Positions 8,290 through 17,392 of a stretch of 64,000 nt of DNA are shown here, one piece after another. Each line of letters starts with the position of its first letter. Positions within the stretch are counted from its first letter, which is position 1. The notes below the pieces were generated by a model. It was not told the DNA's origin. It ran no database searches and worked only from the letters and a program-made list of their open reading frames with translations. The stretch spans positions 164,357-228,356 of the forward strand of contig NZ_CAJNAT010000011.1 in the NCBI RefSeq assembly GCF_905220705.1. The letters are read 5' to 3'. Origin of the DNA: Paraburkholderia domus (GTDB lineage: Bacteria; Pseudomonadota; Gammaproteobacteria; Burkholderiales; Burkholderiaceae). Both the position numbers and the translations under genes were made by a program.

Positions 8290-11200
8290 ATGAACCTCTC
8301 CCGCCTGTTCATCCTTCGGCCGGTAGCCACGTCGCTGCTGATGATCGCCCTCGTGCTGGTGGGGCTGGTCGCGGTACGCTTTCTGCCGGTCTCCTCGTTG
8401 CCCGCCGTCGACTACCCGACGATCCAGGTGCAGACCTTCTATCCAGGCGCGAGCCCGGACGTGATGGCGACCACCGTGACTGCGCCGCTTGAAGTGCAGT
8501 TGGGAGAGATTCCTGGCCTGCAACAGATGATTTCCTATAGCTCGGAAGGGGCGTCGGTCATCACCTTGCAGTTCGATCTCTCGCTGAGTCTCGACATTGC
8601 CGAGCAGAACGTCCAGCAGGCCATCAACGCATCCAACAGCTACCTGCCGAGCGGCCTGCCGGCGCCGCCCACCTATGCGAAGGTGAACCCCGCGGACCAG
8701 CCTATTCTCACTCTGGCAGTGACGTCCAAATCGATGTCGCTGACCCAGTTGGAGGATGCGGCCAACAACCGGCTAGCCACGAAAATCTCCGAGGTGCCGG
8801 GCGTGGGCCTTGTCGGCCTCGCCGGCGGCAATGTGCCGGCGGTCAGGGTGGAGGCGGACCCGCAGAAGCTGGCTGCCTACGGCCTGAACCTCGACGACCT
8901 GCGTACGCTGCTTGCCAACGTCAACGTCAGTCAGCCGAAGGGCAATTTCGACGGTCCGGAGCTGGACTACACGATCAACGCCAACGACCAGATCGTCGAC
9001 CCGAAGGATTATCTGGACACGGTGATCGCTTACCAGAACGGCGCGCCCGTGTACCTGCGCGATGTCGCGCGGGCCACCCAGGCGCCGCAGGATGTCGAGC
9101 GGGGCGCCTGGTTCAACCACACGCCGGCGATCGTGCTCAACGTGCAGCGTCAGCCGGGGGCGAACGTGATCGCCACGGTCAACCAGATCATGAAGCAGTT
9201 GCCCGCGCTGGAATCCACGCTGCCGGCGGGCATGCAGGTTAGCGTTGTCTCGGACAGCACCGGCGTGATCCGCTCGTCGGTCTCCGATGCGGCCTTTGAA
9301 CTGGTGCTGGCGGTGGTGCTGGTGGTGCTGGTGATCTTCGTGTTCCTGCGCAATGTGCCGGCGACCATCATCCCCAGCATCTCGGTGCCGGTTTCGCTGG
9401 TCGGCACGCTGGCGGTGATGTACGAGCTCAATTACTCGATCGACAACCTCTCGCTGATGGCGCTGATCATCGCCACCGGTTTCGTGGTCGACGACTCGAT
9501 CGTGATGATCGAGAACGTCGTGCGTTATCTGGAGGAGGGTAAGAGTCCGCTGGAGGCGGCCCTTGAAGGCGCCGGACAAATCGGCTTCACGATTCTTTCG
9601 CTGACGGTCTCGCTGATCGCGGTGCTGATCCCGTTGCTGTTCATGGGCGGGGTGATCGGGCGTCTGTTCAGCGAATTCGCGGTGACGCTCGCGGTCACGA
9701 TCGTCATCTCGGCCGTGGTCTCGCTGACCGTGGTGCCGATGCTCTGTGCGCGGATTCTGCGCGCGCAGGCCCAACGGCATCCGAGCCGTTTCGAGCGCAT
9801 CAGCGAGGGCCTGTTCGACAAGACGCTCTCGGCCTACGAGCGCGGGCTGCGCTGGGTGCTCGATCACCAGACCCTGACGCTGCTGGTGGCGCTTGGCACG
9901 GTGGTGCTCACGGCGATCCTGTACATCGTGATTCCCAAGGGGCTGTTTCCGGTGCAGGACATCGGTGTGATCCAGGGCATCAGCGTGGCTGACAACTCGG
10001 TGTCCTACACAGCGATGGCGGTGCGCCAGGCGGCACTGGCCGAGGCCATTCTCAAGGATCCCAACGTCACTTCGGTTACCTCCTACGTGGGCATCGACGG
10101 GACCAATCCCACGCTGAACAACGGCCGCTTCCTGATCAATCTGCGGGCCCGCGACGACCGCTCGCTGACTGCGCAGCAGATCGTCCGGCGCCTGCAACAG
10201 GAGGTGGCCGACGTACCGGGCATCAAGCTGTATCTCCAGCCCGAGCAGGATCTCACGCTCGACACCACCGTCTCGCCGAACCAGTACAAGTTCGTGCTGC
10301 GAGGGCCGAACCAGCAGACGTTCGACCAGTACGTGCCCGCGCTGATTGCGCGGATGAAGCAGATCTCCGCGATCACCGACGTGACCAGCGATCTGAATAC
10401 CCTGGGCCTGAGCGTCAATGTCGAGGTCAACCGGCAACTGGCCGCGCGCTATGGCATCACGGCGGCGACCATCGACAACGCGCTCTACGATGCGCTCGGC
10501 CAGCGGATCGTCTCGACCATTTTCGAGCAGTCCGATCAGTACCGGGTCATTCTGGTCGCCAAGCCCGAGGCGCTGCCCGATCTGCAGTCGCTCGGCAACC
10601 TGTATCTGCCCAGCCAGACCAGCAGCACCGGCCAGGTGCCGCTCAAGGGAATCGCCACGATCAAGGTCACGAAGTCGCCGCTCGTGATCAGCCATCTGGC
10701 CCAGTTCCCCGCCGTGACCATTTCGTTCAACCTGGCGAAGGACGCCTCGTTGAGCACGGCGGTGGACCAGATACGCAAGGCCGAACAGGCGGTGAATCTG
10801 CCGCCGTCGATTACGTCCTCGTTCCAGGGCGCGGCCCAGGCGTTTGAAGACTCGTTGCAGAGCGAGGTGTATCTGCTGGTCGCGGCGCTGGTCGCCGTCT
10901 ACATCGTGCTGGGCGTGCTCTACGAGAGCTACATCCATCCGGTGACGATCCTGTCCACCTTGCCTTCCGCCGGTATCGGCGCCTTGCTCGCGCTGATGCT
11001 GGCAGGCAGCGACCTGGACGTGATCGGTATTATCGGCATCGTGCTGCTGATCGGCATCGTCAAGAAGAACGCGATCATGATGGTGGACTTCGCGCTCGAT
11101 GCCGAGCGCAACCACGGCAAATCGCCGCGAGACGCGATCTTCGAAGCCTCGCTGTTACGCTTCCGGCCGATCCTGATGACGACCCTCGCCGCCATGCTCG

Positions 11201-11397
11201 GCGCGTTGCCGATGCTGCTCGGTACCGGCACGGGTTCGGAACTGCGCCGGCCGCTCGGCCTCGCGATCATCGGCGGCCTGACCTTGAGCCAGATGCTGAC
11301 GCTGTTCACCACGCCGGTGATCTACCTCTGCTTCGACCGGATTGCCCAGCGCGTGCGCCAGAGGGCCGCTGATCGCGCAGCGCGGAGCGAGCCGTGA
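8290..11397 (+). CDS. mdtB: RND efflux transporter, MdtB-like subunit
   Basis: 1035 residues, normal for a hydrophobe/amphiphile RND pump. TM1 begins at residue ~10 (RPVATSLLMIALVLVGLVAV), followed by porter domains, the TM block with the proton-relay motif GFVVDDSIVMIEN in TM4 (two adjacent aspartates) and the second periplasmic half starting near residue 540. The TM10 lysine region appears as IGIVKKNAIMMVDFA. It is proton-driven and sits in the inner membrane. The downstream pump overlaps it by four bases (ATGA-like GTGA at 11394-11397), which implies coupled translation and a heteromeric B2C trimer as in MdtBC. Confidence 0.92.
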   Translation: MNLSRLFILRPVATSLLMIALVLVGLVAVRFLPVSSLPAVDYPTIQVQTFYPGASPDVMATTVTAPLEVQLGEIPGLQQMISYSSEGASVITLQFDLSLSLDIAEQNVQQAINASNSYLPSGLPAPPTYAKVNPADQPILTLAVTSKSMSLTQLEDAANNRLATKISEVPGVGLVGLAGGNVPAVRVEADPQKLAAYGLNLDDLRTLLANVNVSQPKGNFDGPELDYTINANDQIVDPKDYLDTVIAYQNGAPVYLRDVARATQAPQDVERGAWFNHTPAIVLNVQRQPGANVIATVNQIMKQLPALESTLPAGMQVSVVSDSTGVIRSSVSDAAFELVLAVVLVVLVIFVFLRNVPATIIPSISVPVSLVGTLAVMYELNYSIDNLSLMALIIATGFVVDDSIVMIENVVRYLEEGKSPLEAALEGAGQIGFTILSLTVSLIAVLIPLLFMGGVIGRLFSEFAVTLAVTIVISAVVSLTVVPMLCARILRAQAQRHPSRFERISEGLFDKTLSAYERGLRWVLDHQTLTLLVALGTVVLTAILYIVIPKGLFPVQDIGVIQGISVADNSVSYTAMAVRQAALAEAILKDPNVTSVTSYVGIDGTNPTLNNGRFLINLRARDDRSLTAQQIVRRLQQEVADVPGIKLYLQPEQDLTLDTTVSPNQYKFVLRGPNQQTFDQYVPALIARMKQISAITDVTSDLNTLGLSVNVEVNRQLAARYGITAATIDNALYDALGQRIVSTIFEQSDQYRVILVAKPEALPDLQSLGNLYLPSQTSSTGQVPLKGIATIKVTKSPLVISHLAQFPAVTISFNLAKDASLSTAVDQIRKAEQAVNLPPSITSSFQGAAQAFEDSLQSEVYLLVAALVAVYIVLGVLYESYIHPVTILSTLPSAGIGALLALMLAGSDLDVIGIIGIVLLIGIVKKNAIMMVDFALDAERNHGKSPRDAIFEASLLRFRPILMTTLAAMLGALPMLLGTGTGSELRRPLGLAIIGGLTLSQMLTLFTTPVIYLCFDRIAQRVRQRAADRAARSEP

Positions 11398-14300
11398 ACA
11401 TCTCGGCGCTGTTCATCCGGCGGCCCGTCGCGACGACCTTGCTGGCCGTCGCGATCCTGCTGTCGGGCGTACTCGCCTATTTCCGGCTGCCGGTTGCGCC
11501 GCTGCCGAACATCGCCTATCCGGTCATCGTGGTGCAGGCGAACATGGCGGGCGCCAGTCCGCAAATCATGGCCTCCACGGTGGCCGAGCCGCTGGAGCGC
11601 CGGCTCGCCACGATCGCCGACGTGAGCCAGCTGACTTCGACCAACTACGTCGGCTCGTCGATGATCGTCGTCGTGTTTGGGTTGAACCGCGATATCAACG
11701 GTGCGGCGCGCGACGTCGAAGCGGCCATTCAGGCAGCCCGCGCCGACCTGCCCACCACGCTGCGCAGCAACCCGACCTACCGCCAGTACAACCCGGCGGG
11801 GGCGCCGATCATGGTGCTCGCGCTGACGTCGGACACGCTCACCAAGGCGCAGCTCTACGATTCCGCCGACTCGGTGATCCAGCAGCAACTCTCGCAGATC
11901 GACGGTGTCGGGCAAATCACGTTGGGCGGCGGTGCGTTGCCCTCGGTGCGGGTCGAGTTGCAGCCGGGCAAGCTCAACAGCTACGGCATCGGCCTCGAAG
12001 ACGTGCGCGCGGCGATCGGCGCCGCGAACGCCAACAGCGCGAAGGGGCACATCGACCAGGGCGAGCAGCGCTACGAGATCCTGTCCAACGATCAGATCAG
12101 TAAGGCCGCGCCTTACCGTGACGTCGTCATCGCGTACCGCGACGGTGCCCCGGTGCTGCTGCGCGATGTCGCCCAGGTGATCGACTCGAACGAAAACATC
12201 CGCAACGCCGGGCTGTACAACGGCAAGTCGGCCGTGCTCGTGATCGTCTATCCGATGCCGGGCAGCAATGTGGTCAAGACTGTCGCGCAGATTCAAGCAC
12301 GCCTGCCTTCGATCGAGGCGGCGTTGCCGAGCGCCATCCGCGTCAACGTTGCAATCGACCGCTCCGAATCGGTCAGGGCCTCGGTGGGCGATACCGAGCG
12401 TACGCTCGGTATCGCCGTGATGCTGGTGGTCGGCGTGGTCTTCGTGTTCCTGCTTTCGCCGCGTGCGACGCTGATCCCCGCGGTCGCCTTGCCGCTGTCG
12501 ATCATCGGCACGTTTGGGCCGATGTACCTGCTCGGCTACAGCATCGACAACCTCTCGCTGATGGCGTTGACGATCGGCACCGGCTTCGTGGTCGACGATG
12601 CGGTGGTGGTGCTGGAGAACATCGTGCGCCATCTCGAAGCCGGGCTCGACCCCAAAGAGGCCGCGCTGCGCGGCAGCGCCGAGGTGGGTTTCACGGTCAT
12701 CTCGATGAGCCTGTCGCTGATCGCGGTGTTTTTGCCGATCCTGTTGATGCCTGGCATCGTCGGTTTGCTGTTTCATGAATTCGCGGTGACGCTGTCCATC
12801 GCGATTCTATTTTCGCTGCTGATCTCGTTGACGATTACGCCGACCATGTGCGCGTATGTGCTGAGCCATCAGCATGCGAAGCACTCACAGGGGCGCTTTG
12901 CGCGCTGGTTCGAAGCGCAGTTCGAGCGCTTCAAGAATGCCTACTCGCGCTCGCTGGAAGCCGTGCTCGACCACTCGCTGCTGATCGGGCTCATGTTGAT
13001 CGCGCTGCTCGTGCTCAACGTGTTTCTGTTCAGGCTGCTGCCTGCTACCTTTTTTCCGGAGCAGGACACGGGCATCCTGATCGGGCAGATCATCGCCGAC
13101 CAGGGCATCTCGTTCCCGGCGATGGAAAAGAAGCTCGCGCAGTTGCAGTCGATCGTTAAACAGGACCCCGCGGTGGCCTCGGTCGCGGGCTTTACCGGCG
13201 GCCGCGCGCTGAACACTGCCAACGTCTTTATCGAACTCAAGCCGCTGGCCGAGCGGCATCGGTCGGCCACCGAGGTGGTCAACCGGCTGCGCCCGAAACT
13301 CAATGCGGTATCGGGCGCGCGGCTCTTCATGCAGGCCCAGCAGGACTTGCAGATCGGCGGCCGGCAGGCAGCGGCCGAGTATCAGTACACACTGACCAGC
13401 GACGACGCTGACGCATTGTTTACCTGGGTGCCGAAGCTCGTGACCGAGCTCGGCAAGTACCGCGGGCAACTGCTCGACGTCAACTCGGATCTGCAGCAAA
13501 ACGGTCTGCAAACCTACCTCAATATCAGCCGTGCCACGGCGGCACGCTATGGCTTCCGGCCGAACCAGATCGACAACGTGCTCTACGACGCTTTCGGCCA
13601 GCGCACCGTTTCGACGATCTATAACGCGCTCAATCAATACTTCGTGGTGATGGAGGTGGCGCCGCAATACTGGCAGTATCCGCAAACCCTCGACCAGATC
13701 TTCCTGAGCGCGGCCGCCGGCAACCCGAGTGGCACGCAACAGACGCAGATGCCGGGCGGCACCGTCAGCGCGCCCAAGCAGGCCGTGGCCGTGAGCACGT
13801 CGCAAAGCGCCAGCAGCAACACGAACGCGCTGAACGCCGACGCCGAAGCCAATCAGCTCACCAACAGCATTTCCAACAGCAAGGGCGGCAATTCCAGCGG
13901 CAGCGCGGACAGCACCGCGGCCGAAACCATGGTACCGCTTCCGACGATGCTGACCTACGCCAACAGCCACACCGCCACGCAGGTCAACCATCAGAGCGGC
14001 CTCGTGGCCGGGACCGTCTCGTTCAACCTGCCGGGTGGCGGCTCGCTCAGCCAGGCGGGCGCGATCATCGAGAAAGCCGAGCGGGACATCAACATGCCGG
14101 CGTCGATCCACGGTGCGTTCGCCGGCGCGGCGCAAGCCTACGCGCAGTCGATGGGCACCGTGCCGCTGCTGATCCTGGCCGCCCTGGTCGTTGTCTATAT
14201 CGTACTGGGCGTGCTTTACGAGAACACGATCCACCCGCTCACCATCCTGTCCACCTTGCCATCGGCCGGGATCGGCGCGACGCTCGCGCTGCTCGTGTTC

Positions 14301-14705
14301 GGCACGCCGTTCTCTGTGATCGCGCTGATCGGCATCATTTTGCTGATCGGCATCGTCAAGAAAAACGGGATCATGATGGTGGACGTCGCCATCCAGTTGC
14401 AACGCAATGAAGGGATGGACGCGAGGCGGGCCATCCATGAAGCCGCCGTGGTGCGTCTACGGCCGATCATGATGACCACCGCGGCGGCCGTGCTCGGCGC
14501 GGTGCCGTTAGCGATAGGCATCGGGCAGGGCGCCTCGCTGCGCCAGCCACTGGGCGTCACCGTAATGGGAGGTCTGCTCGTGAGTCAGGTCTTCACGTTG
14601 TACACGACACCGGTGATCTACCTTTATCTCGATCGCTTGCGTTTCAAGCTTGTCAGGTGGTCCGACGGCTTGCCGTGGAACCGCCGAACGGATACGAGAG
14701 CATGA
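11394..14705 (+). CDS. mdtC: RND efflux transporter, MdtC-like subunit with a long insertion
   Basis: 1103 residues, about 75 longer than typical MdtC. All core elements are present: TM1 (RRPVATTLLAVAILLSGVLA), the TM4 relay GFVVDDAVVVLEN and the TM10 motif IGIVKKNGIMMVDVA. The extra length is a low-complexity Ser/Asn/Ala/Gln segment at about residues 775-845, inside the second periplasmic half, with no frameshift around it. The start codon GTG overlaps the end of the previous pump, and its TGA overlaps the ATG of the outer-membrane factor, so the operon is tightly coupled. Role: inner-membrane, proton-driven export with the MdtB-like partner. Confidence 0.9.
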   Translation: MNISALFIRRPVATTLLAVAILLSGVLAYFRLPVAPLPNIAYPVIVVQANMAGASPQIMASTVAEPLERRLATIADVSQLTSTNYVGSSMIVVVFGLNRDINGAARDVEAAIQAARADLPTTLRSNPTYRQYNPAGAPIMVLALTSDTLTKAQLYDSADSVIQQQLSQIDGVGQITLGGGALPSVRVELQPGKLNSYGIGLEDVRAAIGAANANSAKGHIDQGEQRYEILSNDQISKAAPYRDVVIAYRDGAPVLLRDVAQVIDSNENIRNAGLYNGKSAVLVIVYPMPGSNVVKTVAQIQARLPSIEAALPSAIRVNVAIDRSESVRASVGDTERTLGIAVMLVVGVVFVFLLSPRATLIPAVALPLSIIGTFGPMYLLGYSIDNLSLMALTIGTGFVVDDAVVVLENIVRHLEAGLDPKEAALRGSAEVGFTVISMSLSLIAVFLPILLMPGIVGLLFHEFAVTLSIAILFSLLISLTITPTMCAYVLSHQHAKHSQGRFARWFEAQFERFKNAYSRSLEAVLDHSLLIGLMLIALLVLNVFLFRLLPATFFPEQDTGILIGQIIADQGISFPAMEKKLAQLQSIVKQDPAVASVAGFTGGRALNTANVFIELKPLAERHRSATEVVNRLRPKLNAVSGARLFMQAQQDLQIGGRQAAAEYQYTLTSDDADALFTWVPKLVTELGKYRGQLLDVNSDLQQNGLQTYLNISRATAARYGFRPNQIDNVLYDAFGQRTVSTIYNALNQYFVVMEVAPQYWQYPQTLDQIFLSAAAGNPSGTQQTQMPGGTVSAPKQAVAVSTSQSASSNTNALNADAEANQLTNSISNSKGGNSSGSADSTAAETMVPLPTMLTYANSHTATQVNHQSGLVAGTVSFNLPGGGSLSQAGAIIEKAERDINMPASIHGAFAGAAQAYAQSMGTVPLLILAALVVVYIVLGVLYENTIHPLTILSTLPSAGIGATLALLVFGTPFSVIALIGIILLIGIVKKNGIMMVDVAIQLQRNEGMDARRAIHEAAVVRLRPIMMTTAAAVLGAVPLAIGIGQGASLRQPLGVTVMGGLLVSQVFTLYTTPVIYLYLDRLRFKLVRWSDGLPWNRRTDTRA

Positions 14706-16183
14706 AGATGAACACTCCCCGCACCCTTCTGGCCGCGACCTTCGCCTTGCTGGTGAGTGGCTGCATGGTTGGCCCGGATTACCACCGGCCGCCGGTCCCT
14801 GTGCCGGCGACCTATCTGGAGTTGCCGCCCGGATGGACAGAAGCCGAGCCGGACGCCGCAGGACCCAAGGGCGACTGGTGGACCGGCTTTAACGATCCGC
14901 TGCTGGATCAGCTCGAACCCATGGTGTCCGTTTCCAACCAGACTGTGCGTCAGGATTACGCCAACTACCAGCAGGCCCTCGCGGAGGTGCGTATCGCGCG
15001 TAGCGCGTTGTTTCCTACGGTCGGTGTCACCGGCTCGGTCACCCGGCAGCGCAGTTCGACCGGCAGTCTGGGCAACAGCGGCGCCAGTGCCGGGTTCGGC
15101 AACTTCCAGTCGGTGAACAACTCGGGCTCGCTCGAAGGCAATGTGAGCTGGGCGCCTGATCTCTGGGGACTGGTCCGCCGCAACATCGAAGAGAACGCCG
15201 CGACCGCCCAGGCGAGCGAAGCGACGCTCGCCAATGCCACGCTCTCCGAGCAGACCGCGCTCGCCACCGCGGTGATCGATCTGCGGATCACCGACGCCAA
15301 CATCGACCTGCTGCAGCACACGGTTGATGCCTATCAGGCGTATCTGCGCGTCGTCGCCGATCAGGACCAGGCGGGCACGGTGCCGCCGTCCAACCTGATT
15401 ACCGCACGCACCCAGCTCGAAAACGCCCAGTCCAGCCTGATCGCGCTCGGCGTCGCGCGGGCCCAGTATGCGCACGCGATTGCGGTGCTGGTCGGCAAGA
15501 ATCCGGAAGACCTGTCCATCCCTCACAGCGCGGCGCTGCCGACACTGCCCACGATTCCGGCCGGCGTGCCCTCAACCCTGCTGCAGCGCCGGCCGGACAT
15601 TTCCACCGCCGAGCGCCAGATGGCCTCGGCGAACGCGGCGATCGGCGTTGCGGTGGCGGCTTACTACCCGAACATTTCGCTCTCGGCACTGGACGGTTTT
15701 ACGCAGTCGCCGTTGGCGGGCCTGCTACACATCGCCAATCATGTGTGGTCGCTGGGCGCGAGTGCCACTGAGACACTGTTCGACGGCGGTGAGCGTAGCG
15801 GGGAGGTGGCCGCGGCCAGGGCGGCGTACGAGGCGTCCTTGGCCAACTACCGCGGCACTGTGCTGAAGGCATTCGAAAACGTGGAGAACGACCTCTCCGG
15901 GTTGCGGATTCTTGCCCAGCAGGCCGAGGTGCTGGACGCTGCCGTGCGCGACGCGACCCACGGCAGCGAGATCGCGTTCAACGAATACCAGGCCGGCACT
16001 GTGGACTACACCACCGTGGCCGTCGCCCAGACGACCCAGTTAAACGATCAGCAAACCGCATTGAACGTCCAGCAGCAGCGCCTGCTCGATGCCGTGTCGC
16101 TGATCGGCGACCTGGGCGGCGGCTGGTCGGATAGCGAACTTCATGACCCGCGCCGTTCCGGAGCGTCGGCAGGGAATCCGTGA
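14702..16183 (+). CDS. Outer-membrane efflux lipoprotein, OprM/NodT family
   Basis: I start at ATG 14702 (overlap ATGA 14702-14705 with the RND pump), which exposes a lipoprotein signal: a positively charged start, a hydrophobic stretch and the lipobox LVSGC, so the mature protein would be acylated at Cys. The rest (~493 residues) has the two repeated outer-membrane-factor halves, for example GDWWTGFNDPLLDQL, RRPDISTAERQMASANAAIGVA and GEVAAARAAYEASLANYRG. It forms the trimeric channel-tunnel for the tripartite pump. It is the last gene of the operon. The longer frame from 14657 lacks a signal sequence at its start and is rejected. Confidence 0.92.
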   Translation: MKMNTPRTLLAATFALLVSGCMVGPDYHRPPVPVPATYLELPPGWTEAEPDAAGPKGDWWTGFNDPLLDQLEPMVSVSNQTVRQDYANYQQALAEVRIARSALFPTVGVTGSVTRQRSSTGSLGNSGASAGFGNFQSVNNSGSLEGNVSWAPDLWGLVRRNIEENAATAQASEATLANATLSEQTALATAVIDLRITDANIDLLQHTVDAYQAYLRVVADQDQAGTVPPSNLITARTQLENAQSSLIALGVARAQYAHAIAVLVGKNPEDLSIPHSAALPTLPTIPAGVPSTLLQRRPDISTAERQMASANAAIGVAVAAYYPNISLSALDGFTQSPLAGLLHIANHVWSLGASATETLFDGGERSGEVAAARAAYEASLANYRGTVLKAFENVENDLSGLRILAQQAEVLDAAVRDATHGSEIAFNEYQAGTVDYTTVAVAQTTQLNDQQTALNVQQQRLLDAVSLIGDLGGGWSDSELHDPRRSGASAGNP

Positions 16184-16597
16184 TTTTGCTGGTTGAGCGT
16201 AAGTCGCGTTACTTCGCGAAATGCGTATTGCAGACTTACGCAATGGAACCGTAGATTGATTATTAACGGCCGCCTGCCGGTCCTGGAAATAGCGGAGAAT
16301 ACCGACTCATGTCGGCCAGCGGGACCCGCACGGGTTCCGGACAAATCCGGCGATTACGCGGCAAGAAATCGTTCGGGGTGCCCTCAAGAACGGCCGAGTA
16401 TTGTCGACAATGCGTATAGAGGTTTTGCGAAAGAAAATTTCGAACGATCGCAGCATGTCGAAGACGCATTGGGTCAGGAAAGCATCCCGAAATGTGTAAT
16501 AAAAATCAGGTGCTGGTATAAAACCTGGCTGAAGATGCCGTCGGATTGTGATCGCGGATAAGAATTTAACTGGTCGTCGTTCCGCTACGGAGGCGTT
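16184..16597. promoter_or_regulatory. Regulatory gap upstream of the binding-protein/c-di-GMP operon
   Basis: No gene is supported. Two symmetric elements stand out. GCGTAAGTC (16197-16205) and GACTTACGC (16233-16241) form a perfect 9-bp inverted repeat with a 27-nt loop just after the efflux operon. A perfect 12-bp palindrome ATTGTCGACAAT occupies 16400-16411, resembling sites of FCD-type GntR repressors. GGAGG at 16588-16592 is the ribosome site of the next gene. Confidence 0.4.
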
Positions 16598-17392
16598 GTG
16601 ATTCGAAACTGGCTTGGCGGGGTGTTCTTTGCAGTGTGTTTCGTCAGTAATGCTTTCGCAGGCGGACCGGATTGCTCCCGGCCGTTTACGCTTGGATTGC
16701 ACGATCACGGTCTGCTCTATTCGCTGGATACCGACACCGGTATCGACAAAGACTTCGCAGATGAGCTGATCCGGCGTAGCGGTTGCCAGATCAAGGTGAG
16801 TCTGATGTCACGCGCACGTATCTGGAAACTGATCGAGTCGGGTGCACTCGATTTCAGTCTTTCTGGAATTGCGAATGACGAACGCAATCAATATGCTTCG
16901 TTTGCGTGGTACTTCAGTAATAAATACTATCTGCTCGTGCGCAAGGACGCCGGTATCCAGAATGTCGCGGACTTCGAACACAATGAACACGCCCAGCTCG
17001 GCGTGATCCGCAGTTTTCGCTACAGCGCAACGGCGAACGAACTGGTCGACCGGCTGACGTCGGAAAACCGGGTAAGCCAGGCGGGCGGCCTCGAGCCCCT
17101 CTACCAGGCGCTTATTCTTCGGCAGATCCAGGGCATGATTATCGAGCCCTTCGATTACCCCGCGCTGGAAGAGAAAAAGATACGCGACGTGACGACGATC
17201 CTTGAGTTCAACGATCCTTCGGTGCCGCACGGTCTGATCATGTCGAAGAAAGCGCTTCCGGCCGCCGAACGGGAGAAATGGCGGGCGCTGGTCGATGAAA
17301 TGCGTGCTGACGGAACGGTGCGTCGCATCTTCGAAAAGTACTTCAAGCCAGATCTGGCCAACTCCATGGTCGACTTCAAGGCGTCGCCGTGA
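16598..17392 (+). CDS. Periplasmic solute-binding protein, family 3
   Basis: 264 residues from GTG 16598, preceded by GGAGG at good distance. A Sec signal peptide occupies residues 1-21 (hydrophobic run ending SNAFA). The remainder is a bilobed SBP_bac_3 fold: the first lobe contains GIDKDFADELIRRSGCQIKV and DFSLSGIANDERNQYASF, the second contains LGVIRSFRYSATANELVDRL, with the end KYFKPDLANSM. No ABC permease or ATPase is nearby. Instead its stop overlaps the start of a membrane-bound c-di-GMP protein (GTGA, 17389-17392). That arrangement suggests a ligand-sensing partner and not a transport component. The ligand is unknown; amino-acid-like compounds are typical of the family. Confidence 0.82.
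   Translation: MIRNWLGGVFFAVCFVSNAFAGGPDCSRPFTLGLHDHGLLYSLDTDTGIDKDFADELIRRSGCQIKVSLMSRARIWKLIESGALDFSLSGIANDERNQYASFAWYFSNKYYLLVRKDAGIQNVADFEHNEHAQLGVIRSFRYSATANELVDRLTSENRVSQAGGLEPLYQALILRQIQGMIIEPFDYPALEEKKIRDVTTILEFNDPSVPHGLIMSKKALPAAEREKWRALVDEMRADGTVRRIFEKYFKPDLANSMVDFKASP

Noticed and set aside
8773..11115. 780-residue open frame antisense to the MdtB-like gene
   Set aside because: Shadow of a GC-rich gene; Arg/His/Asp/Gln-rich composition without domains. The same reasoning removes 11322-12776, 12885-14438 and 2413-3759 on the minus strand.
16197..16241. 9-bp inverted repeat as terminator of the efflux operon
   Set aside because: The 27-nt loop and lack of a T-tract make an intrinsic terminator unlikely; left as a note in the gap entry.
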